64,000 nt of DNA from Capnocytophaga catalasegens (GTDB lineage: Bacteria; Bacteroidota; Bacteroidia; Flavobacteriales; Flavobacteriaceae). The notes under the pieces were generated by a model that did no database searches, had not been told where the DNA came from, and worked only from the letters and a program-made list of their open reading frames with translations. Positions 1-9,673 of the stretch are shown here, piece by piece. Location of the stretch: NCBI RefSeq assembly GCF_026005215.1, contig NZ_BPMA01000014.1, positions 1 through 64,000 on the forward strand. The letters are read 5' to 3'. The stretch's first letter is position 1; each line of letters starts with the position of its first letter. The position numbers and the translations under genes were made by a program.

Positions 1-1
1 T

Positions 2-55
2 ATTCATAAGTGCGACGCAATTCGCAGAACTCAAGTCGCCACCTTCTTTATGTAA
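2..55 (+). CDS. Possible C-terminal tail of a gene entering from the left
   Basis: Frame 2 is open from the window edge and gives 17 residues ending in QVATFFM before a TAA. A small hairpin followed by six T lies just downstream, as expected behind a gene. No product can be named from so short a piece and the frame may be chance. Confidence 0.2.
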   Translation: MHKCDAIRRTQVATFFM

Positions 56-60
56 AGAGG

Positions 61-86
61 CTGATTCAAACAAATCAGACTTTTTT
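61..86 (+). terminator. Small hairpin with T tract
   Basis: CTGATT (61-66) pairs with AATCAG (73-78) around a short loop and is followed by TTTTTT. This fits a weak intrinsic terminator for whatever lies left of the window. Confidence 0.4.
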
Positions 87-568
87 GGTTTTTAATGGTG
101 TGTATTCTTTTGGTCGATTGCTTCACTAATTCAGAAAAATTTAGAGAGTAAGTCCCCATCTATTGTAATAATTTGGATAAAAATATAATTGGAAATTGAT
201 TTTACAAATTTTATCTATAAAAAAATAGATGAAATTTTGTATAATTATAAAATTAATTGCTATTGTTAATCTGATATATTTTACTTTTGATAGATAATAA
301 TTGTATAAATATTTCTGTTTTTCGTAGAAATAAATCAAAAATAGAAGTTTTTTGTAACAAACATTGAAAAAATAAATTTGATACACTTTTTTATTTTTTC
401 AACTTTTTTTCAATACCTTTGCTTTAAATTTTAAATAAAATTGACTCAATTGCCAAAACTATTATGATTTTCAATTCAAAACAATCTCAATCTTTTGCAA
501 GAGAAAAATTATATTTATCTTTTATTTCCAATGCTATCAAGGGTTTTTATTACGACAACATCAACACG
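87..568. other. AT-rich intergenic region upstream of the first WG-repeat gene
   Basis: No convincing gene is seen in this stretch. It is strongly AT-rich. A reverse-strand frame at 141-386 has low-complexity Y/F/I/K/N composition and looks non-coding. A TACCTTTG element at 414-421 matches the Bacteroidetes -7 consensus TAnnTTTG and is the only recognisable signal. Confidence 0.5.
414..421 (+). promoter_or_regulatory. Bacteroidetes -7 element upstream of the WG-repeat lipoprotein genes
   Basis: TACCTTTG matches TAnnTTTG. Transcription would begin a few bases downstream, near 427. No clear -33 TTG is present at the right distance, only T-rich sequence. Confidence 0.45.
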
Positions 569-2884
569 ATGTATAAAAAACTAACACTTCTTATTTTACT
601 TTTAGGAGTATTCTCGTGCAAAACAAAGCAAGAGGAATATTCATATGATGCTATTGGCGATTTTTATTCTGGTTATGCTCCTGTTTTTCGAGATAATTTT
701 ACAGGGATAATTGATTCATTGGGCAATGTAATACTACCTTGTGAATATATTTCTATCAAAAAAATTTGGGAAGCAAAAGGCTTTTGTACTGCCATAAAAA
801 TGAACAACAAAAACGAAGAAATCACCGAGATTTTTAACTTAAAAACGGGCGAAAAAATTCTTTCCTCTACGGCTGATGACATTGATTTTTACGACAATGG
901 CTGGATTGTGGTGCGGAGCGACTATGATATGGTTTATGACTACGAAGGTAAGGTTATTGTACCTGAAAAATATACCGACATTGGTGTATTGGACGACAAT
1001 GGCTATATACGTGTTACCATTTTTGATAGAGAAAACGGTATTTATTACTATGGATATATTGATAAAAATGGTAACGAAAAAATCCCTCCTATTTACACCG
1101 AATTGCCTTCAAAAATTGAAAAAATTCCATCTCTTTTGAAAGTGCAAAAAAATGGACTTTACGGCTATATTGATACCGAGAATAATGAACGTGTCCCGAT
1201 AAAATACGACGATCTTGCTGATATGTCTTTGGAATATTCATATCTTTCAGGTTGGTGTCAAAAAGACGGCAAATATGGCTATATTGAAGAGGGTAAGGAA
1301 GTTATCCCACCTATCTATGAAGATAAGCTCTATAATGAACATTACCGAGTAGTTGCAAAAAATAGCCAAGGAAAATATGGTATTTTTGATGTGAACGGTA
1401 CACAACTTACTGATTTTAAATGGGATGAAGTTGTTTATCAAATTTATACCATTGATGTGGTTCGAAAGGACGGAAAATACGTTCTCCACAAGTTTAATGC
1501 AGATAATAAAGAAATTGAATATTCTTTTGATGAAGCAGTAGCATTTGACGAAGATTGGATAATTGCCAAAAAAAATGGGAAATGGGGAATGGTCAGTCTT
1601 TTAGAAGAAAAAATATTAATCCCTTATGAGTATGATACTTTTGAAGAAGGCTCGGAATATATTTTTACTAAAAACGGTGAAAAATATGTGATTGATTTCG
1701 ATAATAAATACACAGTAAAGCCTTTTAATGATAGTAAAAAAGCAAAACAAAAAAATAACGTATTCGCTACTTATGATAATGTGCAACAACTTGATGACAA
1801 ACACTTTATAGTAACACAAAACAACAAAAAAGGGGTGATAAACGCACAAGGCAAAATTACCGTACCGATAGCTTTTGAAAATGTTTATGACCGAGATAAG
1901 GATAACACGGTTTTAGTAACAAAAGGCAATGAAGAGCTCGAAGGTATTTATGATTATGTTATAGGAAAAGAGTTACTTCCTTGCAAATATTATAGAATTC
2001 TTGATACAGATGATATTCCTTACTTAATTGTGGGCGAAGTCAGGGAAAAGAAGGGCGGAGAAAAAAACTCAGTTGATTTTTATTCTAAAAAATATGAGCC
2101 GATTTCCATAGGAGTATATGATAATGCTGATTATCGTTTTTTTCATACTTATTTAATCGTTGATAAGGGCGGTTTTACAGGGGTTATGGACAAAAATGGT
2201 AAAGAAATCGTTCCGTGTAAATATCGCATTATCAATTATGACTATGACCTAAAAGCATTCAAAGTCATAAATCACGGAGGAGCTTATGGATTGTATGATG
2301 GCAATGGAAAAATGCATCTACCTCTGGAATATGATTATATTGGTCATAAAGCTGGCAATGTCATCTATCGAGATTATGAAGGCAAAGCAGGTGTTTATAA
2401 CCTAACAAAAGGACATATTATTCCGTGTAAATATGAATGGTATGATACTTTTTATTCTTACATCTTGGCAAAACACGAAAATGGCAAACTCCTTTGGTTT
2501 GATGGAGATGGCAAACAATTGCTTCAATTTGAAAATGCTGATATTCATAATTTTACTGAAAATAGTGTTATCATTCTTGATAATCAAACGAAAAAAACAC
2601 TTTTTATGAACGAAGAAGGGAAAATTTTGTTTGAAAAAGACTATACCCAAGTGAGTAAAAACATAAGTAGTGAAGGACTAATGGCAGTGCAAAAAAAACA
2701 AAAATGGGGTTTTATGAATTTGCAAGGCGAAGAAGTAATTCCGTGTATTTATGACGAGGCTCGACGGTTTTGGAATGGCATCGGGAAAGTGAAAACCAAA
2801 GGTAAATGGATGTTTATCAACAACAAAGGTGAAATTTTGCCTAACGTTACTGCCAAAGAAGAAAATGATGAAAAATTTTGGTAG
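569..2884 (+). CDS. WG-repeat lipoprotein
   Basis: This is a 771-residue surface or periplasmic lipoprotein of unknown function. The frame is open from an ATG at 464, but the ATG at 569 is preferred because it begins a textbook lipoprotein signal ending in VFSC (lipid-attachment Cys17). The body is a run of at least ten WG/KWG-type repeats of the form GKYGYID..GKEVIP..YD, for example around 1140-1190, 1270-1320, 2690-2750 and 2770-2850. WG repeats build beta-rich scaffolds, often for binding. It is followed after 43 bases by a paralogue on the same strand, so the two are probably co-transcribed. The repeats are seen in the sequence. A ligand cannot be assigned. Confidence 0.85.
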   Translation: MYKKLTLLILLLGVFSCKTKQEEYSYDAIGDFYSGYAPVFRDNFTGIIDSLGNVILPCEYISIKKIWEAKGFCTAIKMNNKNEEITEIFNLKTGEKILSSTADDIDFYDNGWIVVRSDYDMVYDYEGKVIVPEKYTDIGVLDDNGYIRVTIFDRENGIYYYGYIDKNGNEKIPPIYTELPSKIEKIPSLLKVQKNGLYGYIDTENNERVPIKYDDLADMSLEYSYLSGWCQKDGKYGYIEEGKEVIPPIYEDKLYNEHYRVVAKNSQGKYGIFDVNGTQLTDFKWDEVVYQIYTIDVVRKDGKYVLHKFNADNKEIEYSFDEAVAFDEDWIIAKKNGKWGMVSLLEEKILIPYEYDTFEEGSEYIFTKNGEKYVIDFDNKYTVKPFNDSKKAKQKNNVFATYDNVQQLDDKHFIVTQNNKKGVINAQGKITVPIAFENVYDRDKDNTVLVTKGNEELEGIYDYVIGKELLPCKYYRILDTDDIPYLIVGEVREKKGGEKNSVDFYSKKYEPISIGVYDNADYRFFHTYLIVDKGGFTGVMDKNGKEIVPCKYRIINYDYDLKAFKVINHGGAYGLYDGNGKMHLPLEYDYIGHKAGNVIYRDYEGKAGVYNLTKGHIIPCKYEWYDTFYSYILAKHENGKLLWFDGDGKQLLQFENADIHNFTENSVIILDNQTKKTLFMNEEGKILFEKDYTQVSKNISSEGLMAVQKKQKWGFMNLQGEEVIPCIYDEARRFWNGIGKVKTKGKWMFINNKGEILPNVTAKEENDEKFW

Positions 2885-2927
2885 TTTTCCCTATAAATAA
2901 ATCTCAAATTAGTTTAAAAATACAATT

Positions 2928-5252
2928 ATGATTTCAATGAAAAAAATAATGCTAATCATCTCTATACTATTATTTATAGGGAGTTGTTCCGAACCTATTC
3001 GTCAGTATGATAATATTGAGCTATTTGAAGATGGGTTCGCTTCTGTTCAAAAAAAGGGCAAAAAAGGACTTATTAATCACAAAGGTAAGGAAGTGATTCC
3101 GTGTGCGTATGAAGATATTAGGCGAATAAATGACCAATTATTTATCGTTACGCAGTTCAATGAAAATGAAAATGAAATGGAAGGCGTTTTCAGTATCAAA
3201 GCAGGTAAAGAACTTGTTCCTTGTAAGTATTATTCGGTTGAAGTTGATACAAAGCGCGATTTGCTTCATCTCTCTGGCGAAAAAGAAGGATATGTTGATT
3301 TTAATGGAAAAGAAGTAATTCCTGTTATATATGAATCCATAGAATGGCAAAGCGGTACAGATATTGCCAAAGTGGAAGTAAGGATAGGCTCCTTGTATAA
3401 TCGTCTGTACGGATACATCAATGCTAAGGGCGAAACACTTATCAATACTAAGTATACAAGCATTGAGGCATATACCGAAGACAAATTCATAAAAGCTGAA
3501 AAATGGGGGAAATGGGGCTACATCGACCATAAAGGTAATGAAAAATTGCCATTTTTGTTTGAAGAAGTAGGTAATTTTGACGACAATGATTTAATTTGGG
3601 TAAAAACAGCAGGAAGATATGGCTTGGCAAACAAAAAAGGAGAAACCATAGCCAGAGCAAATTATGATTCTCCTATCTATTTTGAAGAGATAACAGATAA
3701 ACAATTAGCCGTAGTGGCATTTGAAGGAAAATATGGTATCATTGACCGAACAGGCAAAGAGGTAATTGCTCCTACGTATAACGGTATTCGGTATGAAGAT
3801 ATGGGAGAACTTGATGAAGAAGGTTTTTACGAAGAAGGCGAAACCGCATCGATACAACTTTTTAAAAATGTAGCCGTGGTAGGGCACAAAGGGAAGTATG
3901 GCATCATAAACAACAGAACCGGAAAGGAAATCTCAGGATTTATCTATGATAAGGTTGATTTTCCTGATGAAAATTACCTCATTGCGAAAATGAACAACCA
4001 ATGGGGTGTAGTTCAAATGAATACAGGGAAAATCGTTTTGCCCTTCAAGTATGATTTTCTTTGGATGTCAGACGAATTTGCCATAGCTCGTTTGGACGAA
4101 AAATGGGGTGTAGTCAATCTCCAAGGAGAGATCATAATACCTTTTGAATACGAAAATATTGACCCTCTTCCCAAAAGTGGATTTTTTAATGTAAAAAAAG
4201 ACAAATGGGGTGTAGTCGATAAAAACGGAAAAGAAATAATTGCACCCAAATATACTTCATTTTATACCGAAGAATTTGAAGAAGATGACCTTGCTTGGGT
4301 ATCTATTAATGGCAAAGATGACATTTTAAATTATGTTACAGCTAAGGAGTTAATCCCATGCGAATACGACGATTTGAGCTATAATTACGATTTTATCGAA
4401 ACGCTAAAAAACGGCAAACACATTCTTTACAACAAAAAATATCAACCGATTCCCAATGCTACATATGACAAAATTGAAGATTTCAAAGGAAATGCAAATG
4501 TTGCTATCGTTCACCGTGACGGCAAAAAAGGATTGATTGATACCCAAGGCAAGGAAGTGCTTCCGTGTAAGTTTAAAGATATTAAACCTGATTATTACAG
4601 AGATATCGAAAACCATAAATCTGAAAAAATGTATTATACCTTGTTTGCCGAAGAGGGAGAAGGAATTGCCGATAGCAATGGAAATATAATGGTATTGATT
4701 GACAATGCTTGGATTCATACCGGAACTGGATTGAAAGAAAACACCCCGTTGATTGTGGTAAGAAATAAAAAATATGGTGTTATTTCAACTTCGGGAGAAC
4801 AGCTTATTCCGTTCAAATACGATGATATTCGCTATATTGAACATAACTTTGCTATTGCCGAAATTGACGGATATAATACATTGGTGGATATGCAAGGCAA
4901 AGAATTGGTGGAACGTGCTAACCAATATTTTCATTTTGTTTCCTCTGATATTTTTGTAATTGAAGACAGACCAAGTCGCAAAACACGCTCATTGAACAAA
5001 CTCAATCAGCGTATTAACACCAAAAATTACAAAGAATATGGCAATTCCTTTGTTGAAGGGTTGCTTGAAGTGAAAGATGCTTTTGACAAATGGGGTTTCA
5101 TTGACGAAATGGGCAAAGAGGTTATTCCTTGTCAGTATGAAAGTGTTACGCAGTTTTCAGAAGGAAAGGCGATTGCCGAACTCAATGGCATATCATTCTA
5201 CATTGATACCCGAGGAAAGTGTGTGCTACCCGTTGAAAAGACAAAAAAATAA
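2928..5252 (+). CDS. WG-repeat lipoprotein, paralogue of the preceding gene
   Basis: This 774-residue protein starts with a lipoprotein signal ending FIGSC (Cys20). The Met at residue 4 (2937) is an equally good start. The rest is thirteen or more WG repeats with the pattern G-K-[WY]-G-x-[IV]-[DN]-x-x-G-K-E-[VI]-I-P, including three consecutive WGVV units around 4000-4210. Its length, anchor and repeat phrases such as KEVIPC match the gene just upstream, which points to a tandem duplication followed by divergence. Both are probably displayed on the envelope. Function is unknown. Confidence 0.85.
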   Translation: MISMKKIMLIISILLFIGSCSEPIRQYDNIELFEDGFASVQKKGKKGLINHKGKEVIPCAYEDIRRINDQLFIVTQFNENENEMEGVFSIKAGKELVPCKYYSVEVDTKRDLLHLSGEKEGYVDFNGKEVIPVIYESIEWQSGTDIAKVEVRIGSLYNRLYGYINAKGETLINTKYTSIEAYTEDKFIKAEKWGKWGYIDHKGNEKLPFLFEEVGNFDDNDLIWVKTAGRYGLANKKGETIARANYDSPIYFEEITDKQLAVVAFEGKYGIIDRTGKEVIAPTYNGIRYEDMGELDEEGFYEEGETASIQLFKNVAVVGHKGKYGIINNRTGKEISGFIYDKVDFPDENYLIAKMNNQWGVVQMNTGKIVLPFKYDFLWMSDEFAIARLDEKWGVVNLQGEIIIPFEYENIDPLPKSGFFNVKKDKWGVVDKNGKEIIAPKYTSFYTEEFEEDDLAWVSINGKDDILNYVTAKELIPCEYDDLSYNYDFIETLKNGKHILYNKKYQPIPNATYDKIEDFKGNANVAIVHRDGKKGLIDTQGKEVLPCKFKDIKPDYYRDIENHKSEKMYYTLFAEEGEGIADSNGNIMVLIDNAWIHTGTGLKENTPLIVVRNKKYGVISTSGEQLIPFKYDDIRYIEHNFAIAEIDGYNTLVDMQGKELVERANQYFHFVSSDIFVIEDRPSRKTRSLNKLNQRINTKNYKEYGNSFVEGLLEVKDAFDKWGFIDEMGKEVIPCQYESVTQFSEGKAIAELNGISFYIDTRGKCVLPVEKTKK

Positions 5253-5404
5253 ATCTTACTTTGCTCAAAGGGAAGAATTCAATTAAAATAACATTTTTTG
5301 CATTTTTTCTCAGATTATGTATTAGTTTGTACGTAGAAAAGTAACGCATTGCGTTTCCGTAGCTAAAGTTTTTAATAAAAATTATTTTTTTGAAAAATAT
5401 TTTG

Positions 5405-5412
5405 TATCTTCG
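5405..5412 (+). promoter_or_regulatory. Possible -7 element for the C4-dicarboxylate transporter gene
   Basis: TATCTTCG lies 18 bases before the start codon at 5430. It differs from TAnnTTTG at one base, so support is modest. The implied leader is very short. Confidence 0.3.
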
Positions 5413-5429
5413 TCAAAAATTTCATAGCA

Positions 5430-6749
5430 ATGGACATTTATATTCAATTATTGATAGTACTATTGGCTATCTTTATTGGTGCAAGAATTGGAGGCATTGG
5501 ATTGGGGATCTTTGGTATGATGGGGTTGGCTATTTTAGTTTTAGTTTTTGGACTAAAACCAGGGAATGCTCCCATTGATGTAATGTTAATGATTGTAGCG
5601 GTAATTACCGCCGCTTCAGCCTTGCAAGCAGCAGGAGGACTGGAATATTTGGTACAAGTTGCCGAAAAGATTTTAAGAAAAAATCCGGCAATGATTACAT
5701 TTTTAGCACCAATTGTATGTTATACATTTACATTCTTTTCAGGAACGGGACACGTTGCATATTCGCTTTTGCCCATTATTTCTGAAATAGCAACAGAGAG
5801 TAAGGTTCGCCCAGAACGTCCGCTTAGTATTTCAGTAATTGCTTCACAACAAGCCATTACGGCAAGTCCTATTTCAGCAGCTACGGCAGCACTTCTAAGT
5901 AAAGATTTGCTTGGGACGTATGGTGTGGAGTTGAGTGATATTCTGATGGTATGTATTCCTGCAACTTTAATTGGAGTAATTGTTGGAGCTATTGCTGTTA
6001 GCTTTGTAGGTATTCCTCTTGAAAAAGACCCCGAATATCAACGTAGATTGGCAGAAAATTTGTTGAATAATTCGGAAGTAACCAAAAAAATAGAAGGGAA
6101 AAATCTTCGTAAAGCACGAATAGCTGTATGGATATTTTTGCTTGGAGTTATTTCAATCGTTATTTTTGGTTCTTTTTCATCACTTCGTCCTGTATTTACT
6201 GATGGAAGCCAGTTGGGCATGCCCGAAGTAATCGAAATAGTAATGATGACTGTAGCGGGACTAATTTTTATTTTTTCAAAGGCTGATGTTGGCAATGCTG
6301 TAAAAGGAAGTGTTTTCTTGGCAGGGATGCAAGCCGTCATAGCTATTTTTGGGATTGCTTGGATGGGTGATACATTCTTTCAAGGAAATATAGAATTTTT
6401 CAAATTGAGTATTGAAAACTTGGTTACGCAATATCCGTTTTTGTTTTCAGTAGCTTTATTTGTGATGTCTATTTTATTATTTAGTCAAGCAGCTACGGTG
6501 AGAACTTTATATCCATTGGGCATTGCATTGGGTATTCCTCCAATGACGATGGTAGCAATGTTCCCTGCTGTGAATGGATATTTCTTCATTCCCAATTATC
6601 CAACAGTGGTTGCGGCTATCAATTTTGATAGAACAGGAACAACACGTATTGGAAAATATGTATTGAATCATTCATTCCAACTACCTGGTTTTGTGGTAAC
6701 TATTGTGACACTTATTATGGGTTATTTGATTGTGACTATATTTTTCTAA
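5430..6749 (+). CDS. Anaerobic C4-dicarboxylate transporter, Dcu family
   Basis: This is a 439-residue inner-membrane carrier of the DcuA/DcuB family (about 440 residues in E. coli), which exchanges fumarate, malate or aspartate for succinate during fumarate respiration or fermentation. The sequence is hydrophobic throughout. It carries family signatures such as GARIGGIG near residue 17, FSGTGHVAYS near 105, the ITASPISAAT stretch near 150, SQAATVR near 350 and the C-terminal DRTGTTRIGK near 410. GTGHV resembles DcuB and ITASPISAA resembles DcuA, so the subtype is left open. lpxK follows after 10 bases and may share the transcript. Succinate export suits a fermentative, CO2-requiring flavobacterium. 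Confidence 0.9.
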   Translation: MDIYIQLLIVLLAIFIGARIGGIGLGIFGMMGLAILVLVFGLKPGNAPIDVMLMIVAVITAASALQAAGGLEYLVQVAEKILRKNPAMITFLAPIVCYTFTFFSGTGHVAYSLLPIISEIATESKVRPERPLSISVIASQQAITASPISAATAALLSKDLLGTYGVELSDILMVCIPATLIGVIVGAIAVSFVGIPLEKDPEYQRRLAENLLNNSEVTKKIEGKNLRKARIAVWIFLLGVISIVIFGSFSSLRPVFTDGSQLGMPEVIEIVMMTVAGLIFIFSKADVGNAVKGSVFLAGMQAVIAIFGIAWMGDTFFQGNIEFFKLSIENLVTQYPFLFSVALFVMSILLFSQAATVRTLYPLGIALGIPPMTMVAMFPAVNGYFFIPNYPTVVAAINFDRTGTTRIGKYVLNHSFQLPGFVVTIVTLIMGYLIVTIFF

Positions 6750-6759
6750 GGTTTAAAAA

Positions 6760-7770
6760 ATGAAAATAATTCGGTATTTGCTTTTACCTTTTACATTGGT
6801 ATATGCAGGGGTGATATATCTACGACATTGGTTGTATGATATTGGTTTTTTTTCATCAAAAAAATATGATTTTCCGATAATTTGCGTTGGAAATCTTAGT
6901 GTAGGAGGGACAGGGAAAACACCTATGACCGAATATTTAATTCGTCTTTTGACACCTTCGTACAAAATAGCAATTCTTAGTCGTGGCTACAAACGAAAAA
7001 CTAAAGGATTGATTATTGCTGATGCTCAAAGTACAGCTCGAACATTAGGAGATGAACCATTTCAGTATCATAAAAAATTTCCCGAGATACTTGTTGCTGT
7101 TGATGAAAAACGCATACGAGGTACTGAGTATTTATTACAAAAATATCCAGAATTACAAACAATTATACTTGATGATGCTTTTCAACATCGGGCAATAAGA
7201 GCAGGTTTTTCTTTACTGCTCACAGCGTATGATGATTTATATATAGATGATTTTTTGCTTCCAACAGGTAATTTGAGAGATATTATTCATAGAGTTTCGC
7301 AAGCAGATTGTATTATAGTTACCAAATGCCCAACTCAATTAAGTGAAGCAGATAAAAAACAAATTCTTTATAGAATAAAACCTAAGAATAGACAAGCGGT
7401 ATATTTTACAGGTATAAAATATTCAGAAAAAATTTGTTCAGAAACAGAGCAAAAAGATTTATTAGAATGGATACAAAAGCCTTTTACACTTATTACAGGA
7501 ATTGCTAACCCCAAACCCTTGACAGATTATCTGACAGGGTTGGGAGCTGAATATAAATTAGTTTCTTTCTCTGATCATCATCATTTTTCGCCAGAAGAAA
7601 TAGCTTCTTTGCAAAAAGAATCACGCATACTAACTACCGAAAAAGACTACGTACGATTATATAAAGAAATACCTTCTATTTTTTATCTTTCTATAGAAAC
7701 TTATTTTATTTTTGACGAAGAAAAAAGAAGTTTTAATCAGGTAATAATGGGTTTTATAGAAAAAAACTAA
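6760..7770 (+). CDS. lpxK: Tetraacyldisaccharide 4'-kinase LpxK
   Basis: LpxK phosphorylates the 4' position of the lipid A disaccharide precursor at the inner face of the cytoplasmic membrane, the sixth step of the Raetz pathway. The 336-residue protein has an N-terminal membrane helix (residues about 5-25) and a P-loop GGTGKTPM near residue 50. It also has the family motifs LSRGYKRKTKG, DEPFQ and ILDDAFQHR. Length is typical. It sits 10 bases after the dicarboxylate carrier gene and converges on the rhodanese gene, with only 13 bases between the two stops. Confidence 0.95.
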   Translation: MKIIRYLLLPFTLVYAGVIYLRHWLYDIGFFSSKKYDFPIICVGNLSVGGTGKTPMTEYLIRLLTPSYKIAILSRGYKRKTKGLIIADAQSTARTLGDEPFQYHKKFPEILVAVDEKRIRGTEYLLQKYPELQTIILDDAFQHRAIRAGFSLLLTAYDDLYIDDFLLPTGNLRDIIHRVSQADCIIVTKCPTQLSEADKKQILYRIKPKNRQAVYFTGIKYSEKICSETEQKDLLEWIQKPFTLITGIANPKPLTDYLTGLGAEYKLVSFSDHHHFSPEEIASLQKESRILTTEKDYVRLYKEIPSIFYLSIETYFIFDEEKRSFNQVIMGFIEKN

Positions 7771-7783
7771 TATTTTTTTTAAA

Positions 7784-8137
7784 TTATTTTACAGGATTTA
7801 ATTTTAAATATCCGCCATCTAGATGGAAAATATATTTAAATCCTAATTTTTTTGCTGTTTTTACCGCCATAGCACTCCGTTTTCCACTTCTACAATATAA
7901 ATAAATGGGTGTTTTTTTGTCCAATTTATTTAATTCTTCTTCAAAATTCGTAGCCAAGAAATCAATATTTATGGCATTGTCCATATGACCTTGTGTGTAT
8001 TCTTTTGAAGTACGTACGTCTATAAGTATGCTATTTGGAGCATATTTATACGATTCAATAGGTAGATTTGTAACTTGTGAGAATAATTTGCAACTCGACA
8101 TCAAAGCAAAAATAAATAAAAAATAAGGTGTTTTCAT
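7784..8137 (-). CDS. Secreted rhodanese-like domain protein
   Basis: This 117-residue protein has an N-terminal signal (MKTPYFLFIFALMSSCKLFSQ). The segment could be cut by signal peptidase I after SQ or lipidated at the Cys. It is followed by one rhodanese domain. The active-site loop CRSGKR holds the catalytic Cys near residue 83, and the fold signatures LIDVRTSKEY and GHMDNAINID are present. Single-domain rhodaneses of this kind move sulfane sulfur or act in periplasmic thiol chemistry. The true substrate is unknown. It is transcribed away from the actA operon. Confidence 0.85.
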   Translation of the reverse strand: MKTPYFLFIFALMSSCKLFSQVTNLPIESYKYAPNSILIDVRTSKEYTQGHMDNAINIDFLATNFEEELNKLDKKTPIYLYCRSGKRSAMAVKTAKKLGFKYIFHLDGGYLKLNPVK

Positions 8138-8157
8138 AAGAAATCTAAATTTTTGTG

Positions 8158-8165
8158 CAAATATA
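8158..8165 (-). promoter_or_regulatory. -7 element for the rhodanese gene
   Basis: Read on the minus strand this is TATATTTG, matching TAnnTTTG, and it lies about 20 bases before the start codon at 8137. Confidence 0.5.
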
Positions 8166-8266
8166 AATTATTTTGATGAAATATTATATGAAAAATTTAA
8201 TTATTTAGAATTTATATAAATTACTTAAAAAAGTAAATTATTTTTTTTAAGTTCATTAAGAAATTA

Positions 8267-8274
8267 TAACTTTG
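8267..8274 (+). promoter_or_regulatory. -7 element of the act operon
   Basis: TAACTTTG matches TAnnTTTG. Transcription would start near 8280, about 60 bases before the ATG at 8341. The upstream -33 region is T-rich without a clean TTG. Confidence 0.5.
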
Positions 8275-8340
8275 TGCCGTAAATCGTTTTAGTTGATTTT
8301 TGTGAAAACAATATTTGTAAGTTTTAAACTTGTTTTACAT

Positions 8341-9633
8341 ATGAAAAAGGTGAAAAATCCTACTTTTTTTACGATTATTTTTAGTGTACTTTTTTTGTTT
8401 TTATTCTCATTAGAGTCTTTTGCACAAGGCGACCCCGAGAAAGGAAAAACTATATTCAATACACATTGTGTAGCTTGTCATAAGTTGGAAGCTAAATCTA
8501 TCGGTCCGGCTTTGGGAAAAGTAGAGGAACGAAGAACTAACGAATGGTTACATAAATGGATTAAAAATAGTGCCAAACTCATCGAATCGGGAGATAAAGA
8601 TGCAATTGCTGTTTTTGAGGAGTATAACAAAGTACCTATGATTGCTTATGAAACTATTCTCTCAGATGAAGAAATAAATGATATTCTTGCTTTTACTACC
8701 AATCCACCTGAGGAAAAAGTTGTATCAACAGAGTCTTTACAGACAGAAGAGGTGGCGTCTTCACAACCTGAGCCTTTTCATTACACAAAAATAATAATAT
8801 GTATAGCTGCAATTATTACACTATTGGCTTTGGTGTTCGTAGTAATTAAAGCTAATCGAACTCTTACATCTTTAGCAAAAGCTAATAATAAAGAAGAATT
8901 TTTAAAAAATCATAAATACTATCCTCTTTGGAATATCTTTTTAAAAAATAAAATTATCATTTCTTCAATTATTGCTGTTTTGTTTTTTGCTTCAACTTAC
9001 TTACTGTTTGGTTATTTAATGCAAGTAGGAATAGACCAGGGATATCAACCAATTCAAGAAATTCACTATTCCCATAAGATTCACGCGGGAGATAATCAAA
9101 TTGATTGTAAATATTGTCACTCGGCTGCTCGTACTTCAAAAACAGCAGGTATTCCATCTTTAAATGTTTGTATGAATTGCCATAAAACCATTAGTGAATA
9201 CAAAGGAGTGGTTGAGCCAGAAAAAGGTTTGACTAAAGAGTTTTATGATGGAGAAATTAAAAAATTATATGATGCAGTAGGTTGGGATGCAGAAAATCAA
9301 AAATACACAGGGCATCAAAAACCTGTTAAATGGACACGTATCCATAATTTGCCTGATCACGTATATTTTAATCACGCTCAACACGTTACCGTAGCAGGAG
9401 TGGCTTGTCAAGAATGTCATGGGCCTATAGAGACGATGGAAGTTGTTCAGCAACAAGCGCCACTTACTATGGGCTGGTGTATCAATTGTCACAGAAAAAC
9501 AGAAATAGATAATAATAATCCGTATTATAAAAATTATGAGAAAATACATCAACAACTTGCTAAAAAATACGGAGTAGAAAAACTTACGATTGCTCAGTTA
9601 GGAGGATTAGAGTGTGGTAAGTGTCATTATTAA
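8341..9633 (+). CDS. actA: Alternative complex III subunit ActA, fused monohaem + pentahaem cytochrome c
   Basis: ActA carries electrons through c-type haems in alternative complex III, the menaquinol:cytochrome c oxidoreductase of Bacteroidetes. From the ATG at 8341 the product is 430 residues. The frame is open to a TTG at 8293, but 8341 gives a proper signal peptide. Six CxxCH haem sites are visible: CVACH at residue 43, then CKYCH (~256), CMNCH (~277), CQECH (~356), CINCH (~380) and CGKCH (~425). The first lies in a small class I cytochrome domain. A membrane helix (~155-175) and another (~205-230) separate it from the five-haem part. The Rhodothermus ActA is pentahaem, so the N-terminal haem domain is an added module. 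It starts the operon actABCDEF. Confidence 0.93.
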   Translation: MKKVKNPTFFTIIFSVLFLFLFSLESFAQGDPEKGKTIFNTHCVACHKLEAKSIGPALGKVEERRTNEWLHKWIKNSAKLIESGDKDAIAVFEEYNKVPMIAYETILSDEEINDILAFTTNPPEEKVVSTESLQTEEVASSQPEPFHYTKIIICIAAIITLLALVFVVIKANRTLTSLAKANNKEEFLKNHKYYPLWNIFLKNKIIISSIIAVLFFASTYLLFGYLMQVGIDQGYQPIQEIHYSHKIHAGDNQIDCKYCHSAARTSKTAGIPSLNVCMNCHKTISEYKGVVEPEKGLTKEFYDGEIKKLYDAVGWDAENQKYTGHQKPVKWTRIHNLPDHVYFNHAQHVTVAGVACQECHGPIETMEVVQQQAPLTMGWCINCHRKTEIDNNNPYYKNYEKIHQQLAKKYGVEKLTIAQLGGLECGKCHY

Positions 9634-9673
9634 AATTATTTTAAACTTTATAAAAGCTAATTTTAGATAAAAT

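Noticed and set aside
141-386. Minus-strand open frame of 81 codons near the left edge
   Set aside because: Low-complexity Y/F/I/K/N composition from AT-rich DNA, no signal or motif.
464-568. Extra 35 codons at the start of the first WG-repeat gene
   Set aside because: They precede a perfect lipoprotein signal at 569 and have no protein-like pattern.
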